A DNA stretch of 64,000 nucleotides, from NCBI GenBank assembly GCA_964412015.1, contig CAYPMO010000009.1:17518-81517 (forward strand), given 5' to 3'. The stretch comes from SZUA-318 sp964412015 (GTDB taxonomy: Bacteria > Gemmatimonadota > Gemmatimonadetes > Longimicrobiales > Gaopeijiaceae). Below, piece after piece: positions 50,382-58,443 of this stretch (positions within the stretch are counted from its first letter, which is position 1; each line of letters begins with the position of its first letter). Both the position numbers and the translations under genes were made by a program. Below the pieces are notes generated by a model, which saw nothing but the letters and a program-made list of their open reading frames with translations, made no database searches and had not been told where the DNA came from.

Positions 50382-53113
50382 GGAACGGGCATCGAGGGCC
50401 CGGAGGAGCGCCCGCCGCGGGGCTGCCGCGCGGAGATCCGCCGGGCTCGAAGGCCAGCCCGCGGCCGCCTGTCCTGACGGAGTGGCTCCTCCGCCGCTGC
50501 CTTCCTCCGGGGACCGCGGCCGACAGCATCCTGGGCGACCTGAGAGAGGAATACCTCCTGGACTTCCGCAGCGCCGGTCCGGTACGGGCCCGCCTCCGCC
50601 ACCTGAAAAAGGCCCTCTCCATCGCGACGCGCTTCGTCGGCCGCCCGCCGGCCATCCCCTCCCGCGACGATCACCAACGAACCCATCGAGAAGGACCCAT
50701 GAGCACGCTCTTCAACGATCTCCGCTACGCCTTCCGGTCCCTGGCGAAGAGCCCCGGATTCAGCGCCGTGATCGTCCTGACCCTCGCGCTGGGGATCGGC
50801 GCCAACGTGGCGATGTTCAGCATCGTAGACGCCGTTCTCCTCGAGGGGCTCCCGTTCCCGGAAGCGAACCGGCTGGTGCTGGGAAGGACGACCTACGCCG
50901 GACGGATCGCGTGGAACGTCTCCTCGGAGGACTACTACGACTATCGGGACCGCGTGGAGGCGTTCTCGTCGCTGGCGGCCATCCGGAGCTCGGCGGGAGA
51001 TCTGACGGTGACGGGAGGGGAGGAGCCGGAGCGGGTGCCCGCCATCATGGTCTCGGTGAACCTGTTCCGGACGCTGGGCGTGGCGCCACAGCTCGGCCGT
51101 GACTTCGTCCCCGACGACGCCGACCTCTCGGCTCCCGGCGTCGCGCTCGTCAGCCACGGCTACTGGCAGCGGAGGTTCGGAGGGGACCCCGAGGCGGCAG
51201 GGCGCACCATTACCGTAGCGGGGGTCCCGACCACGATCGTGGGCGTCATGCCCGCGGGGTTCTTCTTCTTCCAGAACGCGGACATCTGGCAGCCGCTTCG
51301 TCCCGGAGGATCCTGGACCGGGGTAAGGCGCTTCCACAACTGGACGCTCGTCGGCCGGCTCGCCGACGGCGTGACGCTCGAGCAGGCCCAGGCCCAGGTG
51401 GACGTGGTCTCGGCCCAGCTCCAGGAGGCCTATCCCGACTCCAACACCGACAAGGGTTTGAACGTCTCGGCCCTGCAGGCGGTCCTGGTGGACCAGTACG
51501 ACGGGATGCTCCTCACGCTCATGGCCGCCATCGGCTTCGTCCTCCTCATCGCGTGCGGGAACGTGGCGGGGCTTCTCCTGGCCCGGGGCTCGGCGCGCGT
51601 CCGGGAGCTCTCAGTGAGGGCCGCCATGGGTGCCAGCGGGGCACGCCTGACCCGGCAGCTCCTGGGCGAGAGCCTCCTGCTGGCCCTTACCGCCGGAATC
51701 CTGGGGACCTTCCTCGCCCTCTGGCTGCAGGGCGTGGCGCTGCGCGCCATCCCGCTGGAGTACGTGGGGATCACGAAGCTGGGGATGTCGGGGACGATGC
51801 TGGCCTTCGCGCTCCTTCTCTCGCTGGCCACGGCCGTGCTCTTCGGCGTGATGCCCGCGTGGTCCGCGGCCCGCGGGAACCTGGGTGCCGACCTCGTGAG
51901 CGGCGCCCGCACGACGGAGGCGAGCAAGGGCGCACGGCTCAAGAGCGGGCTCGTCGTGCTTCAGGTGGCTCTGTCCCTAGTGCTGCTGATCGGATCGGGA
52001 CTCCTCGTGCGGAGCTTCGTGCGGTTGAACGGGGTGGACCGGGGCTTCGAGGCGGAGGGGCTGCTCACGGCCAGGATCTCGCTTCCCACGTCGAAGTACA
52101 CCGATCCCCGGGATGGCATCGCCTTCTACACCGGGCTCCTGGAGGACGTCCGGGCCATCCCCGAGGTCCGCTCCGCCGGGCTCATCTCCCTGCTCCCCCT
52201 CAAGGACGGCTACAGCAACGTGGGGGCCTGGGACCCGGAAGACCCGCCTCCGGGTCCCCGGGACGTGGTCCTCGCGGAGCAGCGCGTCGTCGCGCCGGGC
52301 TACTTCGACGCGATGGCGATCCCCGTCCGGCTCGGCCGGGACTTCCTGGATCCGGTGAGCGGCGAGTCGGAGTTCGTCATGGTGGTGAACGAGACCATGG
52401 CCCGCGGGCTCTTCGGGGACGAGAGCCCCGTCGGCCGCATGGTCGCCGTGGACGTCGGCGACGACGAGCCCGCCCTGGCCCGGGTCGTCGGAGTGGTGGG
52501 GGACGTGCGCATGACCGACCTCGCGCGGGAGCCGCAGCGACAGATGTACTACGCGTTCGGGCAGGCGGTCCCTGCCACCCTGAGCCTGGCGGTGCGGACC
52601 GGGGGCGACCCCGCCGCCCTCAGCAGCGCCGTTCGCCAGGTCCTGAAGGCGCGCGATCCCGACATCCCGCTGGGGAGCGTCGCGACCATGGAAGACGTGG
52701 TCTGGGACGCCGTCGCCACGCCTCGTATCCTCACGGCGGCTCTCTCCGCGTTCGCCCTGGTGGCGCTGTTCCTGTCCGCGCTCGGCCTCTACAGCGTGCT
52801 GGCGTTCTACGTGGTGCGCCGCATCCACGAGATCGGCGTCCGGGTGGCCATCGGCGCCACGGGACGCCGGGTGGTGGGCATGATCCTCTACCGGGGACTG
52901 ATCCTCGTGGCCGTGGGGCTGGTCCTGGGGTTGGGAGGGGCAGTCTTCCTCACCCGCTTCCTCCAGGAGCAGCTCTACGAGGTCGAGGCACGCGATCCCC
53001 TCACGTTCGGCGCCGTGTGCGTCGGACTCCTCTGCGTCGCGGTGCTCGCGTGCCTCGTCCCGGCCTGGCGCGCCGTGCGCATGGATCCGGTGCGGGCGCT
53101 GCAGGCGGAGTGA
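50378..53113 (+). CDS. ADOP-type FtsX/MacB-like ABC permease
   Basis: A 911-residue permease. The first 85 residues form the permease-prefix segment (VLTEWLLRRCLPPGTAADSILGDLREEYLLDF). Two MacB-PCD/FtsX repeats follow. Repeat 1: RYAFRSLAKSPGFSAVIVLTLALGIGANVAMFSIV, a periplasmic domain, then three helices with RVRELSVRAAMGASGARLTRQLL. Repeat 2: LKSGLVVLQVALSLVLLIGSGLL, a periplasmic domain, then RRIHEIGVRVAIGATGRRVVGMIL. No ATPase is encoded next to it, the usual 'orphan' state of this family. Likely role: export of a toxic compound or mechanotransmission in the envelope. Translated from the padR stop codon. Confidence 0.92.
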   Translation: MRNGHRGPGGAPAAGLPRGDPPGSKASPRPPVLTEWLLRRCLPPGTAADSILGDLREEYLLDFRSAGPVRARLRHLKKALSIATRFVGRPPAIPSRDDHQRTHREGPMSTLFNDLRYAFRSLAKSPGFSAVIVLTLALGIGANVAMFSIVDAVLLEGLPFPEANRLVLGRTTYAGRIAWNVSSEDYYDYRDRVEAFSSLAAIRSSAGDLTVTGGEEPERVPAIMVSVNLFRTLGVAPQLGRDFVPDDADLSAPGVALVSHGYWQRRFGGDPEAAGRTITVAGVPTTIVGVMPAGFFFFQNADIWQPLRPGGSWTGVRRFHNWTLVGRLADGVTLEQAQAQVDVVSAQLQEAYPDSNTDKGLNVSALQAVLVDQYDGMLLTLMAAIGFVLLIACGNVAGLLLARGSARVRELSVRAAMGASGARLTRQLLGESLLLALTAGILGTFLALWLQGVALRAIPLEYVGITKLGMSGTMLAFALLLSLATAVLFGVMPAWSAARGNLGADLVSGARTTEASKGARLKSGLVVLQVALSLVLLIGSGLLVRSFVRLNGVDRGFEAEGLLTARISLPTSKYTDPRDGIAFYTGLLEDVRAIPEVRSAGLISLLPLKDGYSNVGAWDPEDPPPGPRDVVLAEQRVVAPGYFDAMAIPVRLGRDFLDPVSGESEFVMVVNETMARGLFGDESPVGRMVAVDVGDDEPALARVVGVVGDVRMTDLAREPQRQMYYAFGQAVPATLSLAVRTGGDPAALSSAVRQVLKARDPDIPLGSVATMEDVVWDAVATPRILTAALSAFALVALFLSALGLYSVLAFYVVRRIHEIGVRVAIGATGRRVVGMILYRGLILVAVGLVLGLGGAVFLTRFLQEQLYEVEARDPLTFGAVCVGLLCVAVLACLVPAWRAVRMDPVRALQAE

Positions 53114-53172
53114 TGTGAACGAGAGAGGGTCGACCGTCGTGAGGATCCGGCTGGAACCCCGATCAACGCCCC

Positions 53173-53385
53173 TCAGGGCTCGTACTGGAACACATCCTCC
53201 ACACCGACCCCGAAGACCCGGGCAACGCGGAAGGCAAGGGCCAGCGAGGGGATATACCCTCCTTGCTCCATGGCGCCGATGGTCTGCCGCGTACAGCCGG
53301 CCCGCTCGGCTAGCTCCTGCTGCGTCATCTCGCCGTGCTCGAAGCGGAGTCGGCGGATCTGGCTCCGGACGGTTCCCTCACCCAC
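53173..53385 (-). CDS. XRE-family helix-turn-helix regulator
   Basis: A 70-residue single-domain protein: IRRLRFEHGEMTQQELAERAGCTRQTIGAMEQGGYIPSLALAFRVARVF, in order, is a complete Cro/cI-type HTH, ending with the VEDVFQYEP tail common in small YozG-like regulators. GTG start at 53385; its first bases overlap the end of the membrane protein gene by eight. Both genes would be read from the promoter near 53.92 kb, where three CTTAAC repeats form a likely operator. Confidence 0.9.
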   Translation of the reverse strand: MGEGTVRSQIRRLRFEHGEMTQQELAERAGCTRQTIGAMEQGGYIPSLALAFRVARVFGVGVEDVFQYEP

Positions 53386-53839
53386 GTCCGCCCGTCCTCG
53401 CGTCGAGAATCAGGATGGTCACCGCCGACGTCACCGACGCCAGGATCACGCTGCCGTAGGCCAGGAACCACATCCACCCCACCGGCACCTGCCCATCGGC
53501 CTCGTGGGCCAACCAGAGGCCGATGGCGAGGACGAAGATGCCCAGCAGGACGACGACGAGGGTGGTCTGATTCGCCCGGGCCATCACCTCCGAATCCCGC
53601 TCATCCGTCCGAGGGAGAGCCCCCTTTCTCCGCCGGGTCAGCCAGAGGGCCAGCCAATAGCCAAGAAAGCCGAAGGCCAGAGCTCCGGCCCCGGCCAGGT
53701 GGCGCATCGAGTCCTCCGGGAGGCTTCCAGGGCCACCTCTCGCGAAGAAGGTCACGGCAAACCCGGTCCCCGCGACCGTCCAGATCGCGAACGCGAGCCA
53801 CGCCCTCTGGCGGGTCTGGCTCATCTCCCTGACACCCAT
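53378..53839 (-). CDS. Four-helix membrane protein (DUF2178-like) paired with the XRE regulator
   Basis: A 153-residue protein with four hydrophobic helices (AWLAFAIWTVAGTGFAVTFF, LAFGFLGYWLALWL, TTLVVVLLGIFVLAIGLWL, AYGSVILASVTSAVTILIL). Between helices 2 and 3 lies RTDERDSEVMARANQ, the 'DERD..i...A' signature of small membrane proteins such as DUF2178 that are commonly paired with an XRE gene. Function unknown. The start may be ATG 53839 or the later ATG 53824. Confidence 0.8.
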   Translation of the reverse strand: MGVREMSQTRQRAWLAFAIWTVAGTGFAVTFFARGGPGSLPEDSMRHLAGAGALAFGFLGYWLALWLTRRRKGALPRTDERDSEVMARANQTTLVVVLLGIFVLAIGLWLAHEADGQVPVGWMWFLAYGSVILASVTSAVTILILDARTGGRG

Positions 53840-53911
53840 GGTTTCCTCCGGCTCTCACGCGCTTCTGCACCCTCTCGCCCCATTCCTCGGAATCGGCACG
53901 ACGCCACCCTA

Positions 53912-53942
53912 CAAACGTAAACGCTTCTTAACGTTATGACAA
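53912..53942 (-). promoter_or_regulatory. Promoter of the membrane-protein/XRE operon
   Basis: Read on the minus strand: -35 TTGTCA (53942-53937), 17-bp spacer, then TACGTTTG (53919-53912), an exact match to the TAnnTTTG box. It lies about 75 bases before the start of the first gene, in an AT-rich patch. Confidence 0.6.
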
Positions 53943-53974
53943 TATGACTTAACATATAGTAAGGTAGCCTTAAC
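53927..53974. promoter_or_regulatory. Three CTTAAC repeats at exact 21-bp spacing
   Basis: CTTAAC occurs at 53927, 53948 and 53969. One copy lies between the -35 and -10 boxes, one just upstream of the -35, and one a further two helical turns away, all on the same face of the DNA. This is the layout of a cooperative operator. The XRE regulator of the same operon is the obvious candidate to bind. Confidence 0.55.
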
Positions 53975-54094
53975 TTCATCGGCCTGAGCGTACGCCGGGA
54001 GTTCCATCGTCGAGGCGTGCACGAGGATGTAGTGACGACACCACCCGGATGGACTCCACCGAGTCCTTGTTAGCGGCCCGGCGAGTCCCCGCTC

Positions 54095-54997
54095 CTAATT
54101 CCGGTGCCCGAACAGCGCGTTGATCGCCTGCGGGTGGTCGAACATGTCCCTCGGGCTGTGCCCGGGGCCGTCGGCGATCACAAGGCGCCAGTTGAAGGGC
54201 CACTTCCTCTCGTAGGCCAGGTCCATCGCGACGTTGAACCACCGGATGTTGCGCGAGTAACGGTGGACGCCCTGCCCGTACGCCTCCCCCGTCGGGAGCT
54301 GGGCGGTCGCGGTGTCGGCCGTGCCGATGTAGACCGTCATGGGGAGCGCCAGGTACCGCTCGATCCGCCCGTCGTTGTTGAGCTCGTCGGGGAGTCCGCC
54401 GAAGCCCAGACCGAACTCCATGTCCCGGGTCGGGAACATGACGGATCCTCCCGCCATGGCGACGAGGCGCTCGGCGTCGAGGTCCATGAACGCCGCCATG
54501 CGTGAGACGAACTGGCTGCCTGCGGAGAAGCCCGCGAGGATCCATGGGAGCCGGGGGTCGCCCTCACGTTCCCGGATGTACGCCGCGATCTTCGGGATGA
54601 AGGCGTACGTGCGCTCTTCGGGGTCGGCGAAGGATCCGTCGGGCCGAAACACGCCGCCGAACTGGTAGCGCCATCCCGGGAATCGCTCCCCGTCGAAGAG
54701 GGGCACGACGACGATGCGGTTGGCTCTGTCGGCCATGACCATCGCGTTGTCGCGATACGCCTCGGCCGCGCGGGACGCGCCGTGCAGGAGGAGGATGAAC
54801 CCCTCTCCGGTGTAGCTGGTGGGCTTGTACGAGTATAGCTGCAGCACCGTTCCGTCGAAGTCGGCCTCGACCACCGCCTTTCCGACGGGGAAGGAGTCCT
54901 GCGCGGCGACGGCGCCGGCGCGGGACGCGACGAGGGCCGCCGCGAGGACCAGAAGGAGACGATTGCGGGGGCCGAGAACTCCTGTCGGGCTTCTCAT
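54095..54997 (-). CDS. Secreted alpha/beta hydrolase, esterase-like
   Basis: A 300-residue protein with a signal peptide (LLLVLAAALVASRAGAVAAQ). The alpha/beta-hydrolase fold is seen in FILLLHGASRAAEAY (oxyanion strand), the nucleophile elbow ILAGFSAGSQFV (Ser in GFSAGS), the acid in VYIGTADTATAQ and the His in ADGPGHSPRDMF. It resembles secreted poly-ester or phospholipase/carboxylesterase-type enzymes. Substrate unknown. It is a single-gene unit. Confidence 0.85.
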   Translation of the reverse strand: MRSPTGVLGPRNRLLLVLAAALVASRAGAVAAQDSFPVGKAVVEADFDGTVLQLYSYKPTSYTGEGFILLLHGASRAAEAYRDNAMVMADRANRIVVVPLFDGERFPGWRYQFGGVFRPDGSFADPEERTYAFIPKIAAYIREREGDPRLPWILAGFSAGSQFVSRMAAFMDLDAERLVAMAGGSVMFPTRDMEFGLGFGGLPDELNNDGRIERYLALPMTVYIGTADTATAQLPTGEAYGQGVHRYSRNIRWFNVAMDLAYERKWPFNWRLVIADGPGHSPRDMFDHPQAINALFGHRN

Positions 54998-55033
54998 GAT
55001 CGTGGTCCGAGGGTGAGGTGATGAACGGGTAGC

Positions 55034-55040
55034 GAATCTA
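55034..55040 (-). promoter_or_regulatory. Candidate -10 element TAGATTC for the secreted hydrolase
   Basis: TGGTAGATTCG on the minus strand, about 37 bases before the gene, repeats the string found before mrpE. Confidence 0.38.
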
Positions 55041-55066
55041 CCACTCCATGGCGGTGAGGGCGTGGA

Positions 55067-56257
55067 TCAGCCCAGCGCGGGCATGTGCCTGCGGGTGAAG
55101 ACCCACGAGCCTAGGGCGTACAAGACCACCGTCAGGACCCCCACCGCTCCCAGCTCGTAAGCAATGTCTCCCAACCCCGCGCCGTAGCTGAGGACACGGT
55201 TCAGGGCGGTGACCGTGTGCGTGGTGGGGAGGATCTCGTTGAGCTGGAAGGCGTGCTCTCCGACGGTGAAAAGCGTGATTCCGGGCAGAGGGAACAGCCC
55301 GCCCGAGAAGAACATGAGGATGAAGAACGGGAAGCACCCCACCGTCACCAGGTCGAAGACGGTGCGGAGGAAGGCCGCCACCAGGATGCTGAAGGCCATG
55401 ATGGAGAGGCTGGTGACGGCCCCGACGAGGAGGAGCAGCAGGAGAGAGCCGTGGGCCCGATATCCCACCGCGACGGCGGTGAGGTAGGTGAGGGCCAGAG
55501 CCAGCAGCCCCAGCAGGAGCTGGGTGGCGCTCACCGCCGTGAGCCACTCCAGCACCGTGAGGCGGGAGAGGCGCAGACGGATGAGGGTGCCCTTGTCCTT
55601 CTCCCTGATGAGGGCACCGGCGGCCGTGAACATGAGCATCATCAGCGAGAAGACCAGGAGGGCCGGCACGTACATCTCGAAGTCGTTGAGCGAGGTGCCG
55701 CCGGTGACGGTCTCGGGCTGCGGGTAGGCCGGACCCACCACCCCGGAAGCCGCCTCGACGTAGAGCAGGACGGTGATGTCGGCCCACACCGCCGCCATGA
55801 GGTAGTCGGGGTTGGCCGGGTCGCCGCGGGTACGGACCGGAAGGGGCACCACCGGCTCACCGGCGCGGGCGGCGAGGATAGCCCGGGAGAACCCCTCGGG
55901 AACCAGCAGGACCACGTCGGCCCGCCCGGCCGCCAGGTCGGCTTCGGCCTCCTCCTCGCTCGTCGCCAGCCGCACGCGGAGGATGGTGTCCCCCTTCTCC
56001 GAGACCGCCTCGCCCATGGCCGCCACGATCTCTTCCCCGGCGCGGAAGGGCTCGCCCGAGGCGGCGACGGCTCCCTGGTCGCGGTTTACCACCGTGATGT
56101 GGTAGACGGGCGTGGCGTGTCCCAGGTAACCGTACATCACGAGTACGAAGAAGGGAGCGAAGGAGAGGGTGAGGCTCCACATCTTCCAGTCCCGCACGGA
56201 CTCGGTGACTTCCTTGCGGAAGAGGGACAGAAGCCGGCCGGGCGCGGGGGACGTCAT
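55067..56257 (-). CDS. ABC-2 type transporter permease
   Basis: A 396-residue membrane protein of the NatB/YhfK-like ABC-2 class. A first helix (LTLSFAPFFVLVMYGYLG) precedes a periplasmic domain of about 130 residues (VNRDQGAVAASGEPF ...). Five or six helices follow, beginning with ALLVFSLMMLMFTAAGALIREKDKGTL, whose ending is typical of the group, and later FPFFILMFFSGGLFPL. It forms the membrane part of an exporter. Start ATG 56257 overlaps the ATPase stop. Confidence 0.9.
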   Translation of the reverse strand: MTSPAPGRLLSLFRKEVTESVRDWKMWSLTLSFAPFFVLVMYGYLGHATPVYHITVVNRDQGAVAASGEPFRAGEEIVAAMGEAVSEKGDTILRVRLATSEEEAEADLAAGRADVVLLVPEGFSRAILAARAGEPVVPLPVRTRGDPANPDYLMAAVWADITVLLYVEAASGVVGPAYPQPETVTGGTSLNDFEMYVPALLVFSLMMLMFTAAGALIREKDKGTLIRLRLSRLTVLEWLTAVSATQLLLGLLALALTYLTAVAVGYRAHGSLLLLLLVGAVTSLSIMAFSILVAAFLRTVFDLVTVGCFPFFILMFFSGGLFPLPGITLFTVGEHAFQLNEILPTTHTVTALNRVLSYGAGLGDIAYELGAVGVLTVVLYALGSWVFTRRHMPALG

Positions 56258-57231
56258 TCCCGGAGTCCCCTTCCCGTGAGGGAGATGAAGACGTCCTCCA
56301 ACGTGGGCCTGCGGAGTGTGAGATCACGGAGTTGAAGTCCGTGGGCTCCCAGCGCCTGCAGGAGATCCGGGATGCGGTCCCGGAGGGACGGACCCGCGAT
56401 GCGGAGCGTGCCCGGGAGGCTCTCCAGGCGAGTCAGACCGTGCGGAAGGTTGGCGAGGAATGTCTCCAGGTCACCGGCCCCGAACGCTCGCCCCGCCTCG
56501 GTGCCCTCGGGCATGGCTACCTCCAGGATCTCCGCTCCGGCGTGCGCGTCCTTGAGCCGCTCCGGTGTGTCCAGGACCAGGAGGCGACCGTGGTCCAGGA
56601 TGCCGATGCGGCGCGCCAGGCGGTCCGCCTCGTCCATCTCGTGGGTGGTGAGGAGGACGGTCTTCTCCCGGGCCAGCGAGAGGATGTACTCGCGCACCAG
56701 GATGCGGCTCTGGGGATCCAACCCCGCCTGGGGCTCGTCCAGCACCAGGAGCTCGGGGTCGTGGACCAGGGCCAGAGCGAGGTTCAGGCGGCGCTTCATC
56801 CCGCCGGAGAGGGTCCGGGCCAGGCGGTTCGCCTTGTCCGAGAGACCCAGCGTGTCCAGGAGCTCCAGGGAGCGCTGGCGGGCCTCACGCCACCCCATGT
56901 CGTACTGGGTTCCCAGGAAGACGAGTTGCTCCATGCAGGTGAGGGTCTCCCAGACCACGAGCTCCTGCGGGCAGAGCCCGATGCGCCTGCGGCACGCGCG
57001 GGGGTCCTGGCGGAGGGATGTGCCGTTCACCACGACTTCGCCGCCATCGGCGCGAAGGAGTCCGCAGACCATGCGGATGCTGGTGGTCTTGCCCGCGCCG
57101 TTCGGCCCCAGGAATCCGAAGACCTCCCCCCGGAGCACGTCCAGGGAGAGATTGCGAACGGCCTCGACGTCTCCGAAGGACTTCCGGAGGTTCCGGAGGC
57201 TCAGGATGACATCGCCATTGGGTGCCGGCAC
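56254..57231 (-). CDS. ABC transporter ATP-binding protein
   Basis: A 325-residue ATPase. Walker A GFLGPNGAGKTTS, Q loop region LCPQELVVWETLT, signature LARTLSGGMKRRLNLALAL, Walker B LLVLDEPQAGLDP and H loop LLTTHEMDEADRLA are all intact. The last 80 residues are the regulatory tail of the CcmA/DrrA-type subfamily (RPTLEDVFISLTGRGLRE). It powers the permease encoded right after it (four-base overlap). GTG at 57231 is chosen because GGGGAG lies six bases upstream. Confidence 0.93.
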   Translation of the reverse strand: MPAPNGDVILSLRNLRKSFGDVEAVRNLSLDVLRGEVFGFLGPNGAGKTTSIRMVCGLLRADGGEVVVNGTSLRQDPRACRRRIGLCPQELVVWETLTCMEQLVFLGTQYDMGWREARQRSLELLDTLGLSDKANRLARTLSGGMKRRLNLALALVHDPELLVLDEPQAGLDPQSRILVREYILSLAREKTVLLTTHEMDEADRLARRIGILDHGRLLVLDTPERLKDAHAGAEILEVAMPEGTEAGRAFGAGDLETFLANLPHGLTRLESLPGTLRIAGPSLRDRIPDLLQALGAHGLQLRDLTLRRPTLEDVFISLTGRGLRE

Positions 57232-57423
57232 GGGCCACTCCCCTCTCAGCGCCAATTCTGGGGACCGGCGCGACCTCGCGCCACCGGCAGCCCGCCGTTG
57301 CCTCGATGCCGATCCTCGCGAAGAATCGAGGGACGCGGCGCGTATGCAGGATGCCGAACCTCGAGGTCGGGAGGATGGCGAGGGGGCGACGGGCCCCGAA
57401 TCCGGGAACGAGAAGGAGGCGAC

Positions 57424-58263
57424 ATGGCCGGCAGCTTCTCCAACAGCTGGGCGCTGGTGAAGGCGAGCGCCAACGTCCTGAGAATGGACAAGGAGCTCAT
57501 GGTGTTCCCGCTTCTGTCCGGCATCGCCACGCTGCTGGTCATCGTCAGCTTCGTCGTGCCGGTCGTGGCCGTCGGGGGAACGACCTTCTTCGTCGAGGGC
57601 GAGGGCACCTATCTCGGATACGTGGTGGCTTTCCTGTTCTACTTGGTCCAGTACACGGTCGTCTTCTTCTTCAATTCCGCGCTCGTGGGCGCCGCCCTGA
57701 TCCGGCTGGACGGGGGCGACCCGACCGTCTCCGACGGGCTGGCCATCGCATCCAAGCGCATGGGCTCGATCCTGGGCTACGCGGCGATCGCGGCCACCGT
57801 GGGCATGGTCCTGCGCGCGATCTCGGAGCGCGCCGGGTTCCTGGGCCGGCTGGCCGTGGGCCTGGTGGGAATGGCCTGGACCCTGGCGACGTACCTGGCC
57901 GTTCCGGTCCTGGTGACCAAGGACGTCGGGCCGTTCGACGCCGTGAAGGAGTCGGCGGCGCTCTTCAAGAGGACCTGGGGCGAGCAGGTGGTGGGCAACT
58001 TCGGCATGGGATGGGTCGCCGTGCTGGCGGGTCTCTCCTGGGCTCTGGTGAGCGTCGGCCTGATCGTCCTGGGGGCCCAGGCGTCGCCCTGGGCGCTCGC
58101 CGCGGCGGGGGTGGTCTCCGTGACGGGATTCGTCTTCCTGGCGCTCCTGTCCTCCGCGCTCAAGGGGATCTACACGGCGGCGCTGTACCGGTACGCGAGC
58201 ACCGGCGACGCGGGGTACTTCGATCCGGCGATCGTGGGGAACGCGTTCCGGCCGAAGCGCTGA
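57424..58263 (+). CDS. Six-helix membrane protein (DUF6159-like)
   Basis: A 279-residue membrane protein with about six helices. The N-terminus, FSNSWALVKASANVLRMDKELMVFPLLSGIATLLVIV in two stretches, and the later GPFDAVKESAALFKRTWGEQVVGNFGMG are typical of DUF6159 proteins. No function is established for that family. ATG at 57424 lies eight bases after GGAGG. It is divergent from the ABC exporter. Confidence 0.85.
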   Translation: MAGSFSNSWALVKASANVLRMDKELMVFPLLSGIATLLVIVSFVVPVVAVGGTTFFVEGEGTYLGYVVAFLFYLVQYTVVFFFNSALVGAALIRLDGGDPTVSDGLAIASKRMGSILGYAAIAATVGMVLRAISERAGFLGRLAVGLVGMAWTLATYLAVPVLVTKDVGPFDAVKESAALFKRTWGEQVVGNFGMGWVAVLAGLSWALVSVGLIVLGAQASPWALAAAGVVSVTGFVFLALLSSALKGIYTAALYRYASTGDAGYFDPAIVGNAFRPKR

Positions 58264-58286
58264 GGACCGCGGCACCGGGCGGCCGG

Positions 58287-58308
58287 GCCCCCGGACACCC
58301 GTGGGGGC
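58287..58308 (+). terminator. Hairpin after the DUF6159-like gene
   Basis: GCCCCC (58287-58292) pairs with GGGGGC (58303-58308) around a ten-base loop, 24 bases after the stop. Weak evidence without a T run. Confidence 0.3.
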
Positions 58309-58325
58309 TGTAGGGGAATTCCCGC

Positions 58326-58354
58326 TTGCGTCCCACCGGGGGCCGGTCTACGAT
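58326..58354 (+). promoter_or_regulatory. Promoter of the EF-G paralogue
   Basis: TTGCGT (58326-58331), exactly 17 bp, then TACGAT (58349-58354), about 90 bases before the ATG. Confidence 0.42.
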
Positions 58355-58443
58355 CCCATACCGCAGAGGGTCTTCAGCGGGGCCCCCCGGCGCCTTACCC
58401 CCAGCCGGCGTCGGAGGGCCCCGATGCATCGAAGGAGAACGGG

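Noticed and set aside
53173..53839. Toxin-antitoxin pair (XRE regulator plus small membrane protein)
   Set aside because: The membrane protein has four helices and a DUF2178-like motif rather than toxin features, and the order and sizes match the common XRE-membrane protein pairs instead.
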